From Geothrix campi (lineage in GTDB: Bacteria; Acidobacteriota; Holophagae; Holophagales; Holophagaceae): a stretch of 64,000 bases of DNA. The DNA is taken from assembly GCF_024609265.1 (NCBI RefSeq), contig NZ_JANHMP010000004.1:104511-168510 (forward strand), read 5' to 3'. Positions 38,532 through 46,825 of the stretch are shown piece after piece. The notes beneath the pieces were generated by a model. It did no database searches, was not told the DNA's origin, and saw only the letters and a program-made list of their open reading frames with translations. Made by a program: the position numbers and the translations under genes. Positions within the stretch are counted from its first letter, which is position 1. Each line of letters opens with the position of its first letter.

Positions 38532-39554
38532 ATGATCTTCAAGTTTATGAGACTCATTCTCATGTTTGTTCAACCCTCCTTCCTCCTCCTGGTCCCCGCC
38601 CTGATGGCGGCCCAGGCCGCCGCGCCCGCGCAGGCCCTCCCCGGGCTGGCCAGTCCCACGCTGGCCAGTCCCGCGCTGGACCGGGAAGTGCTGGCCATGG
38701 GGACGGAGCTGCGGTTGCATCTCGAGGGACGCGGCGACCTTGAACAAGCCTCGCAAGCGGCGCTCGTAGAGGCCGCTCGCCTCGAAGCGGCCTGCTCCAC
38801 GTGGGATGCCTCCTCCGCCTGGAGCCGCCTGAATGCGGCGCAGGGGCGGCCGGTGGCCCTGGACCCTGAATGGCTCGATCTGCTGGGCCGGATGAAGGCG
38901 TGGCAGGCCCGGACGGAGGGGGCCTTCGATCCCGTCCTCATGGCCCTGATGCGGGTCTGGGGCATCCGGCAGGGGGGGATGACTCCTACCCCCCAGGCCT
39001 TGGTCGAGGCCCGCCGGGCCTCGGGAGCCGAGCTCCTGGAACTCGACCGGACCGCGGGCACGGCTCGCCTCGTCCACCCGGCGGCGGGCGTGGAGGAAGG
39101 TGGTTTCCTCAAGGGCTATGCCCTGGACCGGATGCGCCAGGCCACGGCCAGTCCTGCCGGACTGCTCGACTTCGGGGGCCAGCTGCTGGCCTGGGGCCGA
39201 CCCGTGTCCGTTTCCGTCGCGGATCCCCTGGAGCGCGACCGCCCCCGGATCACCCTCGCCTTGCATGACGCCTCCCTCTCCGGCAGCGGCACCTCGGAGC
39301 GGGGCCGGCACATCCTCGATCCCCGTACGGGCGAGCCCTGCCCTGCCTGGGGCAGCACGGCCGTGGTGGCCGCGGATGCCCTCACGGCCGACGTGCTGTC
39401 CACGGCGCTCTACGTGCTGGGCCCCGATGCCGGCCTCGCCTGGGCCGAGCGCCAGGGCGTGGCCGCCGCCTTCCTTCTCCGCGACGGAACGATCCGGATG
39501 ACCCCGGCTTTCCGATCCCTCCACCCCACCCTGATGCCTCGGGAGTCCCGATGA
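38532..39554 (+). CDS. apbE: FAD:protein FMN transferase
   Basis: 340 residues from ATG 38532, with AAGG six bases upstream. A hydrophobic signal sequence leads into the ApbE domain: TEGAFDPVLMALMRVWG, GGFLKGYALDRM, DFGGQLLAWG, and SGSGTSERGRHILDPRTGEP, with the late metal-site stretch ADALTADVLSTALY. ApbE attaches FMN through a phosphoester bond to Thr/Ser of exported proteins. The FMN-binding protein encoded two genes on (40882-41400) is the evident substrate. Its stop overlaps the porin start (ATGA). Fur-like palindromes upstream suggest iron regulation. Confidence 0.93.
   Translation: MIFKFMRLILMFVQPSFLLLVPALMAAQAAAPAQALPGLASPTLASPALDREVLAMGTELRLHLEGRGDLEQASQAALVEAARLEAACSTWDASSAWSRLNAAQGRPVALDPEWLDLLGRMKAWQARTEGAFDPVLMALMRVWGIRQGGMTPTPQALVEARRASGAELLELDRTAGTARLVHPAAGVEEGGFLKGYALDRMRQATASPAGLLDFGGQLLAWGRPVSVSVADPLERDRPRITLALHDASLSGSGTSERGRHILDPRTGEPCPAWGSTAVVAADALTADVLSTALYVLGPDAGLAWAERQGVAAAFLLRDGTIRMTPAFRSLHPTLMPRESR
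38547..38564. promoter_or_regulatory. Fur-box-like palindrome 2
   Basis: TGAGACT-C-ATTCTCA (38548-38562) is a 7-1-7 dyad with six of seven pairs, close to the Fur site TGAGAATnATTCTCA. The outer dyad ATGAGA/TCTCAT continues to 38547-38564. It overlaps the first codons of apbE as called here, so repression would have to act from within the gene start unless translation begins at ATG 38562. Confidence 0.55.
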
Positions 39555-40843
39555 AGTCCCTGCTCACCCCCCTCATGTGCGCCCTGCTGGCGGCGCCCGC
39601 CTTCGCCCAGCAGAAGCCGGACGCGGAACAGCGCATCGCCGACCTGGAGCGGCGCCTGGACGCCATGTCCCGGGAACTCGAGACCCAGAAGACCGGCAGC
39701 GTGATGCCGGTCGCCGGAGAGGAAGGCCGCTTCGGCCTGGGCGCAGCCGCCAGCAAGGTCTACGCGGCTCCCACGGGCCTCAGCATCGGCGGCTATGGCG
39801 AATTCCTGTACCAGAACTTCGACTCCAAGTTGCAGGACGGATCGAAGGCGCCCCGGGAGACCAGCCTCGACGCGCTGCGCCTCGTGCTCTACACGGGCTA
39901 CAAGTTCAACGACCGCATCGTCTTCAACTCCGAGCTGGAGTTCGAACACGGCGGCTACTCCGACGAGTCCACCGGGGGCGAGGTCAAGGTCGAGTTCGCC
40001 TACCTGGACTTCCTGATCGACAAGGCCTTCAACGTGCGGGCCGGCATGATGCTCCTACCCGTGGGCTTCATGAACGAGATGCACGAGCCCCCGGCCTTCC
40101 TGGGTTCCCAGCGCCCCCTCGTGGAGCGCCGCATCATCCCCAGCACCTGGCATGAGAATGGCGTCGGCCTCCACGGCGAGCTGGCCGGGAACCTCAGCTA
40201 CCGCCTGTACCTGGTGAACGGCATGGACGCCAACCCCGATGCCGGCAATGGCCATGAGGGCTTCACCGGCGCGAGCATCAAGGGCGGACGCCAGTTCGGC
40301 AAGGAGGCCAAGGCCAACAGCCTGGCCTGGACCGGCCGCCTGGACTGGGCGCCCATCCCCGGCACCACCCTCGGCTTCAGCTTCTACCGCGGCAACTCCA
40401 ACCCCGAGGACGGGGCCGAGCCGCTCATCACGAGCCTGTGGGATGTCCACGCCGAGTACCGCGCCGGTGGCCTGCAGCTGCGGGGCCTCTTCTCCCGCAC
40501 CACCAACTCCGAGGCGGGCGTGGCGGCCCTGCCGATCACCGGCGAGGGGTTCCAGACCGGCACGCGCCAGTTCGGCGGCTACCTGGAGGCGGGCTACGAC
40601 GTGCTCCGCGGCTCCGGGCGGCAGGCCCTCATCCCCTTCGTCCGCTACGAGCGCCTGAACTCCCAGCAGCGGGTGGTGCCGGGCGCGACCCCCGACCTCG
40701 CCAACGACGTGACCGTGAAGACCGTGGGCGTCAGCTACAAGCCCATCCCCAACGTCGCCGTGAAGGCCGACTGGAACAAGGTCGAGAACCGCGCCGAGAC
40801 CGGCCGCGACCAGTTCAACGTCGGCCTCGGGTTCTACTTCTAG
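39551..40843 (+). CDS. Outer-membrane porin (phosphate-selective OprO/OprP-like)
   Basis: 430 residues: a signal peptide (MKSLLTPLMCALLAAPAFAQ), a short N-terminal coiled coil (QRIADLERRLDAMSRELE) as in many trimeric porins, then about 16 amphipathic strands with SIGGYGEFLYQNF and VRAGMMLLPVGFMNE, and a C-terminal Phe (GLGFYF). The class fits, but the substrate cannot be read from sequence. Its place between apbE and a flavoprotein gene, with overlap to apbE, suggests it admits the substrate of that redox system rather than phosphate. Confidence 0.8.
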   Translation: MKSLLTPLMCALLAAPAFAQQKPDAEQRIADLERRLDAMSRELETQKTGSVMPVAGEEGRFGLGAAASKVYAAPTGLSIGGYGEFLYQNFDSKLQDGSKAPRETSLDALRLVLYTGYKFNDRIVFNSELEFEHGGYSDESTGGEVKVEFAYLDFLIDKAFNVRAGMMLLPVGFMNEMHEPPAFLGSQRPLVERRIIPSTWHENGVGLHGELAGNLSYRLYLVNGMDANPDAGNGHEGFTGASIKGGRQFGKEAKANSLAWTGRLDWAPIPGTTLGFSFYRGNSNPEDGAEPLITSLWDVHAEYRAGGLQLRGLFSRTTNSEAGVAALPITGEGFQTGTRQFGGYLEAGYDVLRGSGRQALIPFVRYERLNSQQRVVPGATPDLANDVTVKTVGVSYKPIPNVAVKADWNKVENRAETGRDQFNVGLGFYF

Positions 40844-40881
40844 GCCCCGGTCCCGCCCCGTCCCACCGCCCGGAGGCTCCC

Positions 40882-41400
40882 ATGATCCGCGTCCTCGCCC
40901 CCCTCGCCTTCTCCCTGCCGCTCTTCGCGGCCCTGCCCTCCACACAGGAGGCCCTGGCCCTGGCCTTCCCGGGGGCGCAGTTCACCCGCCGGGAGTTCGT
41001 GCTCAGCGAGGCCCAGGCTGGGCGGGCGAAGGCGCTGGCGCAGGTGGAGGTGCCGGGGCGCTGGCTGGTGACCTACGAGGCCCGGAAGAATGGAACCCTG
41101 GTGGGTGTCGGCTTCTTCGACACCCACCGGGTCCGGACCCTGAACGAGACTCTGCTGGTGGCCCTCTCGCCCGAGGGCCGCGTCCTGCGCGTGGAGGCCG
41201 TGGCCTTCCACGAGCCCGCCGAGTACATGGCGAGGGAGGCCTGGGTGAAGCAGTTCGAGGGGAAGACTCTCGACCCGCAGCTCACCCTCAAGGGCGCCAT
41301 CAGGCCCCTCTCGGGCGCCACGCTCACGGCCCACGCCATGACGGACGCGGCCCGCCGCTGCCTGGCCCTGCATCAGGTGCTCTACCGGGAGGCGAAATGA
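40882..41400 (+). CDS. Exported FMN-binding domain protein (ApbE substrate)
   Basis: 172 residues. GGAGG lies five bases before ATG 40882, and a signal peptide (VLAPLAFSLPLFAALP) is present. The C-terminal half is an FMN_bind domain with the flavinylation motif PLSGATLT, where T147 is the expected attachment site. Such proteins carry electrons outside the cytoplasmic membrane, as in NqrC/RnfG-like and extracellular electron transfer systems. Its stop codon overlaps the start of the His-rich membrane protein, so the two should work together. Confidence 0.88.
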   Translation: MIRVLAPLAFSLPLFAALPSTQEALALAFPGAQFTRREFVLSEAQAGRAKALAQVEVPGRWLVTYEARKNGTLVGVGFFDTHRVRTLNETLLVALSPEGRVLRVEAVAFHEPAEYMAREAWVKQFEGKTLDPQLTLKGAIRPLSGATLTAHAMTDAARRCLALHQVLYREAK

Positions 41401-41852
41401 GTCCCCTCGAACGCTGGAGCCTGCACCTGGCGGCTCTGCTCACCGCCGGCACCGGTCTCATGGATGGCCTGCTCCGCTGGTTCGGCCTGCGGATGGGCGA
41501 GTTCGGCCCCGAGCCCCACCCCTGGCTGCCTGCGGCCCAGCACCTCCATGTGCTCATGGCGCCCCTCCTCCTCTTCGCCCTGGGCATGGCTGTGCGCGGC
41601 CACCTCCAGGTCAAGCTGAAGAAGGGGCCGGAAGGACGTCGCACGGGCCTGGGTGCCGCCTTCCTCATCGCGCCCATGGTGCTGTCGGGCTATGGTGTGC
41701 AGGTGGTCACCAGCCCCGTCTGGCGCACGGCCTTCAGCTGGTCCCACGGCATCAGCGCGGGGCTGTTCCTGCTGGCCTACCTGGGGCACCTCTTCATCCG
41801 GGTGAAGCGCGTGGCCGAGGAAACCAGGGTGACCGTGACGGCTCTGACCTGA
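41397..41852 (+). CDS. Small His-rich membrane protein, probable b-type cytochrome
   Basis: 151 residues with four predicted membrane helices (about 8-30, 47-67, 88-106 and 115-134). Histidines lie at or near membrane edges: H10, H49, H51, H69, H117 and H131. This spacing is compatible with bis-His heme b binding as in cytochrome b561-like or DUF4405-type proteins. The gene overlaps the FMN-binding protein gene (ATGA). The inferred role is to pass electrons from quinol to the periplasmic flavin. No heme motif proves this. Confidence 0.65.
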   Translation: MSPLERWSLHLAALLTAGTGLMDGLLRWFGLRMGEFGPEPHPWLPAAQHLHVLMAPLLLFALGMAVRGHLQVKLKKGPEGRRTGLGAAFLIAPMVLSGYGVQVVTSPVWRTAFSWSHGISAGLFLLAYLGHLFIRVKRVAEETRVTVTALT

Positions 41853-41885
41853 CTCGACTCTGGATTCACGCTCTAGACTGATCCG

Positions 41886-43703
41886 ATGGCCAAGATCCGA
41901 GTCCTTGCCGATCATGTTGCGAACCAGATCGCGGCGGGGGAGGTCGTCGAACGGCCCAGCTCGGTGCTCAAGGAACTGGTGGAGAACGCCCTGGACGCCG
42001 GCGCCCGGCGCATCGAAGTCGCCTGGGAGGAGGGCGGCAAGCGCCTCCTGGAAGTCGCCGACGATGGCTCCGGCATGGCCCGGGATGACCTCTATCTGGC
42101 CCTGGAGCGCCACGCCACCAGCAAGGTGCGCACGGCGGAGGACCTGGGGCATCTGGCCTCGTTCGGCTTCCGGGGGGAGGCCCTGCCCAGCATCGCCAGC
42201 GTGAGCCGCTTTGACTTGACCAGCGCGGAAGCCGAAGGGGCAGGCCACCGCCTGCGCTGCGAGTTCGGCATCATCAGGGAAGTCGTGCCCGCCCCCCGCA
42301 GCCGGGGCACCACGGTGACGGTACGCGACCTCTTCGCGCAATTGCCTGCCCGGCGGCGCTTCCTGAAGTCGACCGATACGGAACACGCCCAGCTCTGGGG
42401 CGCCGTGGCACGGCTGGCCCTGAGTTCCCCCGGCGTCCATTGGACCATCCGCCCCGACCGTGGTGCACCCCTGGTGCTGCCGCCCGTGGCGGACGCGGGC
42501 CAGCGCCTGGGCCCCCTGCTCGGCGAGAAGCTCACCCGGCTGGTGCCCTTCGTGAACGGCGAGCTGCCCTGGCGGCTGCGGGGCTTCGTGTCGCCGCCGG
42601 ACCTCAGCTTCCGCGATCGCAACCACCTCTACCTCTTCGTGAACGGCCGGGCCGTGCGGGATCGCCTGCTGCTGGCGGCCTTGTCTGAGGCCTGGTCCGG
42701 CACCTTCGCCAAGGGCTCGTACCCGGCGGCGGTGCTCTTCCTGGAACTGCCCCCCGAGGCCGTGGACGTGAACGTGCATCCCACCAAGGCCGAGGTGCGT
42801 TTCCGGGAGCCCCAGCGCATCTTCGCCTGGGTGCGGGGCGGGGCCGAGGAGGCCTGGGCCGCCTTGCGAAGCAATTTTTCATCGGCGCGCGGAGGACTGG
42901 CCTCGGTGCTGGAACTGCCGCCGAAACCGCTGGAGGCGGAGTTTGAACTGGATCCTTCCCGTCGCGCCGCGGCCCAGCATCCCCGCCTCTGGTCCGATCA
43001 CTCCGGCGGGGCGCTGGGAGCCTACCGGACGCTCGACGCGACCTTCACGACACGCCCCCTGGATACGATCTACGCTTATGAGCCGATGTCCTCCGGGGCC
43101 TCCGAGAACCTGGACCCCGATGGCGCCATCCGCTACCTGGGATCCTTCCAGCAGACCTATCTGCTGGCGGAAATCGAAGGTGACCGGGGGCCCGAACTCT
43201 GGATCGTAGATCAGCACGTGGCCCACGAGCGGGTGCTCTTCGAGCGGCTCTTCCTGCGCCGCCACGCCCCCGCCATCCAGCCGCTGATGCCGCCCCAGGT
43301 GGTGCAGATCGGGCCTGAAGCCTTGGCGCGGCTATCGCCTTTCCTCGGTGAGCTCCAGGCCGCCGGGGTGGAGGCGGAACCCTTCGGGGAGGGCGCCCTG
43401 GTGGTGCGGGGCCTGCCGGACTTCCTGGCGGACCGGGATCCCCAGACCCTGCTGGAGGATCTGCTGGCCCGGCTCGAACGTGAAGGCCGGGTGGATCTCG
43501 ATACCTTCCGCCGGGACCTCAACGCCGAGCTGGCCTGCCGCGCCGCCATCAAGAAGCACCACTCCCTACCGCCGGACCTGGCCCTGGGCCTCATCCGTGA
43601 CCTCCTGGCCTGCGAGGTGCCCAACACGTGTCCACACGGGAGGCCGATCCTGAAGAAGCTCACCCTCGAAGATCTGGAGAGGAGCTTCGGCCGCCGGTTG
43701 TAA
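41886..43703 (+). CDS. mutL: DNA mismatch repair protein MutL
   Basis: 605 residues. GHKL ATPase motifs are ELVENALDAGA, DDGSGM and GFRGEALPSIASVS, with the transducer-domain motif VNVHPTKAEVRF. The C-terminal dimerisation domain starts near 415 (DQHVAHERVLFERLF). No ribosome site is visible; a TAGACT hexamer lies six bases upstream of the ATG, so translation may be leaderless. It stands alone, converging on the large activator gene. Confidence 0.97.
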   Translation: MAKIRVLADHVANQIAAGEVVERPSSVLKELVENALDAGARRIEVAWEEGGKRLLEVADDGSGMARDDLYLALERHATSKVRTAEDLGHLASFGFRGEALPSIASVSRFDLTSAEAEGAGHRLRCEFGIIREVVPAPRSRGTTVTVRDLFAQLPARRRFLKSTDTEHAQLWGAVARLALSSPGVHWTIRPDRGAPLVLPPVADAGQRLGPLLGEKLTRLVPFVNGELPWRLRGFVSPPDLSFRDRNHLYLFVNGRAVRDRLLLAALSEAWSGTFAKGSYPAAVLFLELPPEAVDVNVHPTKAEVRFREPQRIFAWVRGGAEEAWAALRSNFSSARGGLASVLELPPKPLEAEFELDPSRRAAAQHPRLWSDHSGGALGAYRTLDATFTTRPLDTIYAYEPMSSGASENLDPDGAIRYLGSFQQTYLLAEIEGDRGPELWIVDQHVAHERVLFERLFLRRHAPAIQPLMPPQVVQIGPEALARLSPFLGELQAAGVEAEPFGEGALVVRGLPDFLADRDPQTLLEDLLARLEREGRVDLDTFRRDLNAELACRAAIKKHHSLPPDLALGLIRDLLACEVPNTCPHGRPILKKLTLEDLERSFGRRL

Positions 43704-43792
43704 AGACGGGCTTCCGCGAGTGAACGCGACAATCGGTGCGAGGAAGTCGCCGAGGACGGCGCCACCCCGATCAAACAGTTCAACTCGGGGTT

Positions 43793-46700
43793 TCAATCTT
43801 CGGCGCCCTTGAGGACCCGCTCCGCCACCAAGTCCACCCCCAGCCGCCGGGCCGTGGCATAGAGGGCGGGGCGGGCGAGGCCCAGGGTCTGCGCGGCTTC
43901 GGCCATGCGGAAATCACAGGCCTGGAGGGTGTCCAGGAGAAACCGCCGCTGGAAGGCGCGGGTGGCGTCGTCCCAGCCACGCATCTGGAGGACGGGGGCC
44001 TCCAGCTCTGGCACGTGGACGGATCTCAGGGTGCCGCCTTCGCAGCGCAGGATGGCGCGCTCCAGCGCATGCAGCAGCTCGCGCACGTTTCCTGGCCACG
44101 ATAGGCGGGCGAGGGCCTGCGGGAGTCCTGGAGCCAGGGCCGGCACCGGCCGCTTGGCCGCGGCGGCGGCTTTCACCACCAGCCGGGGCACCAGAAAGGG
44201 GAACTCATGGCGGCGGGCAGACAAGGCTGGCAATCGAAGGACCGCGCCCTGCAGGCGGAAAAACAGGTCCCGGCGGAAGCTCCCGGCCTCGGCCAGCTCC
44301 TCCAGGGGGCGGTGGGTGGCCGCGACGAAGCGCACATCCACCCGGATGGATCGGTCTGAGCCCACCCGGCGGATCTCGCGCTCCTGGAGCACGCGCAGCA
44401 GCAGGGACTGGAGGCGCGGGGAGAGGTCGGCCACCTCGTCCAGGAACAGGGTGCCGCCCCGCGCGGCCTCGATGGCGCCCCGGCGGTCCCGGTCCGCCCC
44501 TGTGAACGCGCCTTTCGTGTGGCCGAAGAGCTCGGATTCCAGCAGCCCCTCGGCGAAGGCGGAGCAGTTCACCGCCACTAGGTCGCCTGATCGCCCCGAG
44601 CGGTGATGGAGTTCCCGGGCCGCGAGTTCTTTCCCCGTGCCGGTGGCGCCGAGGATCAGTACCGCGAGCTCCGAAGCCGCCACGCGGTCCAGTTCCCGGA
44701 GGACCGAGGCCATGGGTTCGCTGCCATCCGTCAGCAGCAGGCCACCATCCTCCATGGTTTCCTGAGGGCGGGCGGCTTGGAGCTGGGCCAGCCAGGGCGC
44801 CAATAGGAAAGGCTCCATGGAGGGGACCGGGGGAAGTTCCGGAGGTTGGGCCAACAGGATGGCGCCCACCGGGCAGCCTTCCCAGGCGAGGGTGTGACCC
44901 CGCCAGATCCAATCGCCGTGCTGGAAGGGGGCCAGGGCGCCATTCTGGGCGAGGCGGCTGAGTGCCCCCTCCGGGGGCGCCTCCCCGGCACCCAGGATGC
45001 GGCGGGCGGTGCCTTCTCCCCAGACCAGCCAGGTGGGTGTGGATCGTCGGGCCAGCCAGCGCTCCAAGAGGGTGGTGGCACCCATGGCTGGGGCCTCTTC
45101 GGAAGGGGGCCAGAGGGTCGCGAGGCGCCTCTGGTGCCGGGGCGAATGGGCGCGATCGGCGATGGCCTGGAGGGCCAGTAGCGATTCCGCGCGCCGGAGG
45201 TCGGGCCGCCGCTCCAGCACCTGCAGACCGAGCTCCAGGCGCATGATCTGCGTGGGGCAGGTGCGCCAGGCCTCCCAGAAAGCCCGCGGCTCGCCGGTGC
45301 CACGGAACAGCCGGTGGGCCTCCCAGCTGAGGCGCGTCTCCGGATCCGCATCCGCAGACGGCGCGTCCGTCAACGGACCCAGGACCGCCTCCAGGAAGCG
45401 GGCATAGGGATGGTCCTGGACATGCACCAGCCCTTCCCTGATGAGATCCCAGCGTTCCCGGTCGGCGCCGTGCAGGGCCAGCAATCCCCAGCCCGCGGCG
45501 AAGTCCGGGTGGGCCTCCACCAGCCGGCGGATGCGGGCCTGGGCGGCGTCCGGTTCGAGGTTCACCTCGGCCAGCTGGGCTTCCTCCAGATCCTGCCAGG
45601 GTTGGGGGAGCGGACCACGCAGGGCGGCCCACCGGGCATGGGCGGGGAGGTCGGCCCACTTGAGGGCCAGATGCGCGGCGTTGGAGGCCGCGCGTTCCGC
45701 CCAGCCAGCGGCCCCCAGCCGGAGGAAGTGGGCGTGGGCCAGGGTGAAGGCCCGCAGGGAGGCCTCCGGCTCGCAAAGCCCATCCGCCCGCAACCCTTCG
45801 GCCATCCAGTGGAAGGGATCCGCGCAGGGGTGCACCCGGGTGCCCCAGGCAGGATAGCCTTCGGCGGCCTCCGCGACTTCGCCGCCCCAGCGCATGCGGA
45901 TCCGATCCCAGGTGGCGTGGCCCGAGGGGGGAGGCGGAGCCGGCCGATGCATGGATTCCTGCAGGTCTGCCTCCAGGGCTTCCCGCCAGCCCTGGGGTGG
46001 GTTCTCCGCCAACTGCATACGCAGGAAGGCGGCCAGGGGCGGGGACGGGTGCTCACCGACTGCGAGCCCGGTGGGGGCCAGCGGAGCCAAACCTGAAGCC
46101 GAGGCGCCGCAGCCCCGCGCCCAGGCCCGCACTCGGGGGTCCAGCAGCCACCGTCCATCCGGGAGGGCCGTCAGCCAGGGGGCGCTGGCATGAGGAGCCA
46201 GATCTTCCGGGAGCGCCTCCAGCGCCAGCGGTCCGGTGTGGGCCTGGAGGAGGGGCCACGGCAGAGCCTGATCGAGGTGGCCTTCGGGCAGGAGGCGGCC
46301 CTCCCCATCCTGGCTCCGCAGCAGGAATTCCCACCAGCCTGGCGGCAGGCGGTGGAGGGAAGGTGGGATCAGGTTCTCCAGGAAGGGCGGCAGGTGCAGC
46401 GCCCCCGCTTCATCCACCGCGCCCAGAAGGGCGATCCACCGCAGGCGCTGGGAATGGTCCAGCAGGATCGATCCCGTCGCCATCCAGGGCTCGCCGTCTC
46501 CCTCCAGCAGGGCCTCCCAGGCCCAGGCCCTCAGCTCGTCCTCGCGGCTTCCCCGCTGGGTGGCGGGAACCAGTGGGCTCCCGTGACGAAGGAGGGCCAC
46601 CCAGGCTGGATCCGGGCGGGGACCAAAGGTGGTGGGCAGGTCCGTGACCCGCGGGCCCTGGGGGCGGTGGGCCTCCTGCGCCAGGCGGGGCCAGCGTCCT

Positions 46701-46825
46701 TCCCGGCCGCCCAGTAGCCAGGCCTGGCTGATGGCGGGCAGGGCCCACAGAGGATCTCCCCAGCGGCGACCCCGGTCCAGGCTCCAGGGGGCTTTCCAGT
46801 GGCCGAGCCAGGCGGCTCTCAGCAC
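43793..46825 (-). CDS. Very large sigma54-type AAA+ regulator (1010 aa)
   Basis: From GTG 46825, overlapping the aroA stop by seven bases. The last about 310 residues are a sigma54 activator: GATGTGKE Walker A, an intact GAFTGA, FLDEVADLS, WPGNVRELLHALERA and a Fis-type helix-turn-helix (MAEAAQTLGLARPALYATARRL). The first about 700 residues are a long helical, Trp- and Ala-rich region with tetratricopeptide-like pairs (for example EASLRAFTLAHAHFLRLGAAGWAERAASNAAHLALKW). No receiver or kinase domain is seen. Such a large sensing part is unusual. It is the last gene of a five-gene same-strand run that includes aroA. Confidence 0.8.
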   Translation of the reverse strand: MLRAAWLGHWKAPWSLDRGRRWGDPLWALPAISQAWLLGGREGRWPRLAQEAHRPQGPRVTDLPTTFGPRPDPAWVALLRHGSPLVPATQRGSREDELRAWAWEALLEGDGEPWMATGSILLDHSQRLRWIALLGAVDEAGALHLPPFLENLIPPSLHRLPPGWWEFLLRSQDGEGRLLPEGHLDQALPWPLLQAHTGPLALEALPEDLAPHASAPWLTALPDGRWLLDPRVRAWARGCGASASGLAPLAPTGLAVGEHPSPPLAAFLRMQLAENPPQGWREALEADLQESMHRPAPPPPSGHATWDRIRMRWGGEVAEAAEGYPAWGTRVHPCADPFHWMAEGLRADGLCEPEASLRAFTLAHAHFLRLGAAGWAERAASNAAHLALKWADLPAHARWAALRGPLPQPWQDLEEAQLAEVNLEPDAAQARIRRLVEAHPDFAAGWGLLALHGADRERWDLIREGLVHVQDHPYARFLEAVLGPLTDAPSADADPETRLSWEAHRLFRGTGEPRAFWEAWRTCPTQIMRLELGLQVLERRPDLRRAESLLALQAIADRAHSPRHQRRLATLWPPSEEAPAMGATTLLERWLARRSTPTWLVWGEGTARRILGAGEAPPEGALSRLAQNGALAPFQHGDWIWRGHTLAWEGCPVGAILLAQPPELPPVPSMEPFLLAPWLAQLQAARPQETMEDGGLLLTDGSEPMASVLRELDRVAASELAVLILGATGTGKELAARELHHRSGRSGDLVAVNCSAFAEGLLESELFGHTKGAFTGADRDRRGAIEAARGGTLFLDEVADLSPRLQSLLLRVLQEREIRRVGSDRSIRVDVRFVAATHRPLEELAEAGSFRRDLFFRLQGAVLRLPALSARRHEFPFLVPRLVVKAAAAAKRPVPALAPGLPQALARLSWPGNVRELLHALERAILRCEGGTLRSVHVPELEAPVLQMRGWDDATRAFQRRFLLDTLQACDFRMAEAAQTLGLARPALYATARRLGVDLVAERVLKGAED

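Noticed and set aside
38462..38563. Upstream start of the peptidase-barrel protein
   Set aside because: It would run through the Fur-like boxes and destroy the signal peptide that begins at 38461.
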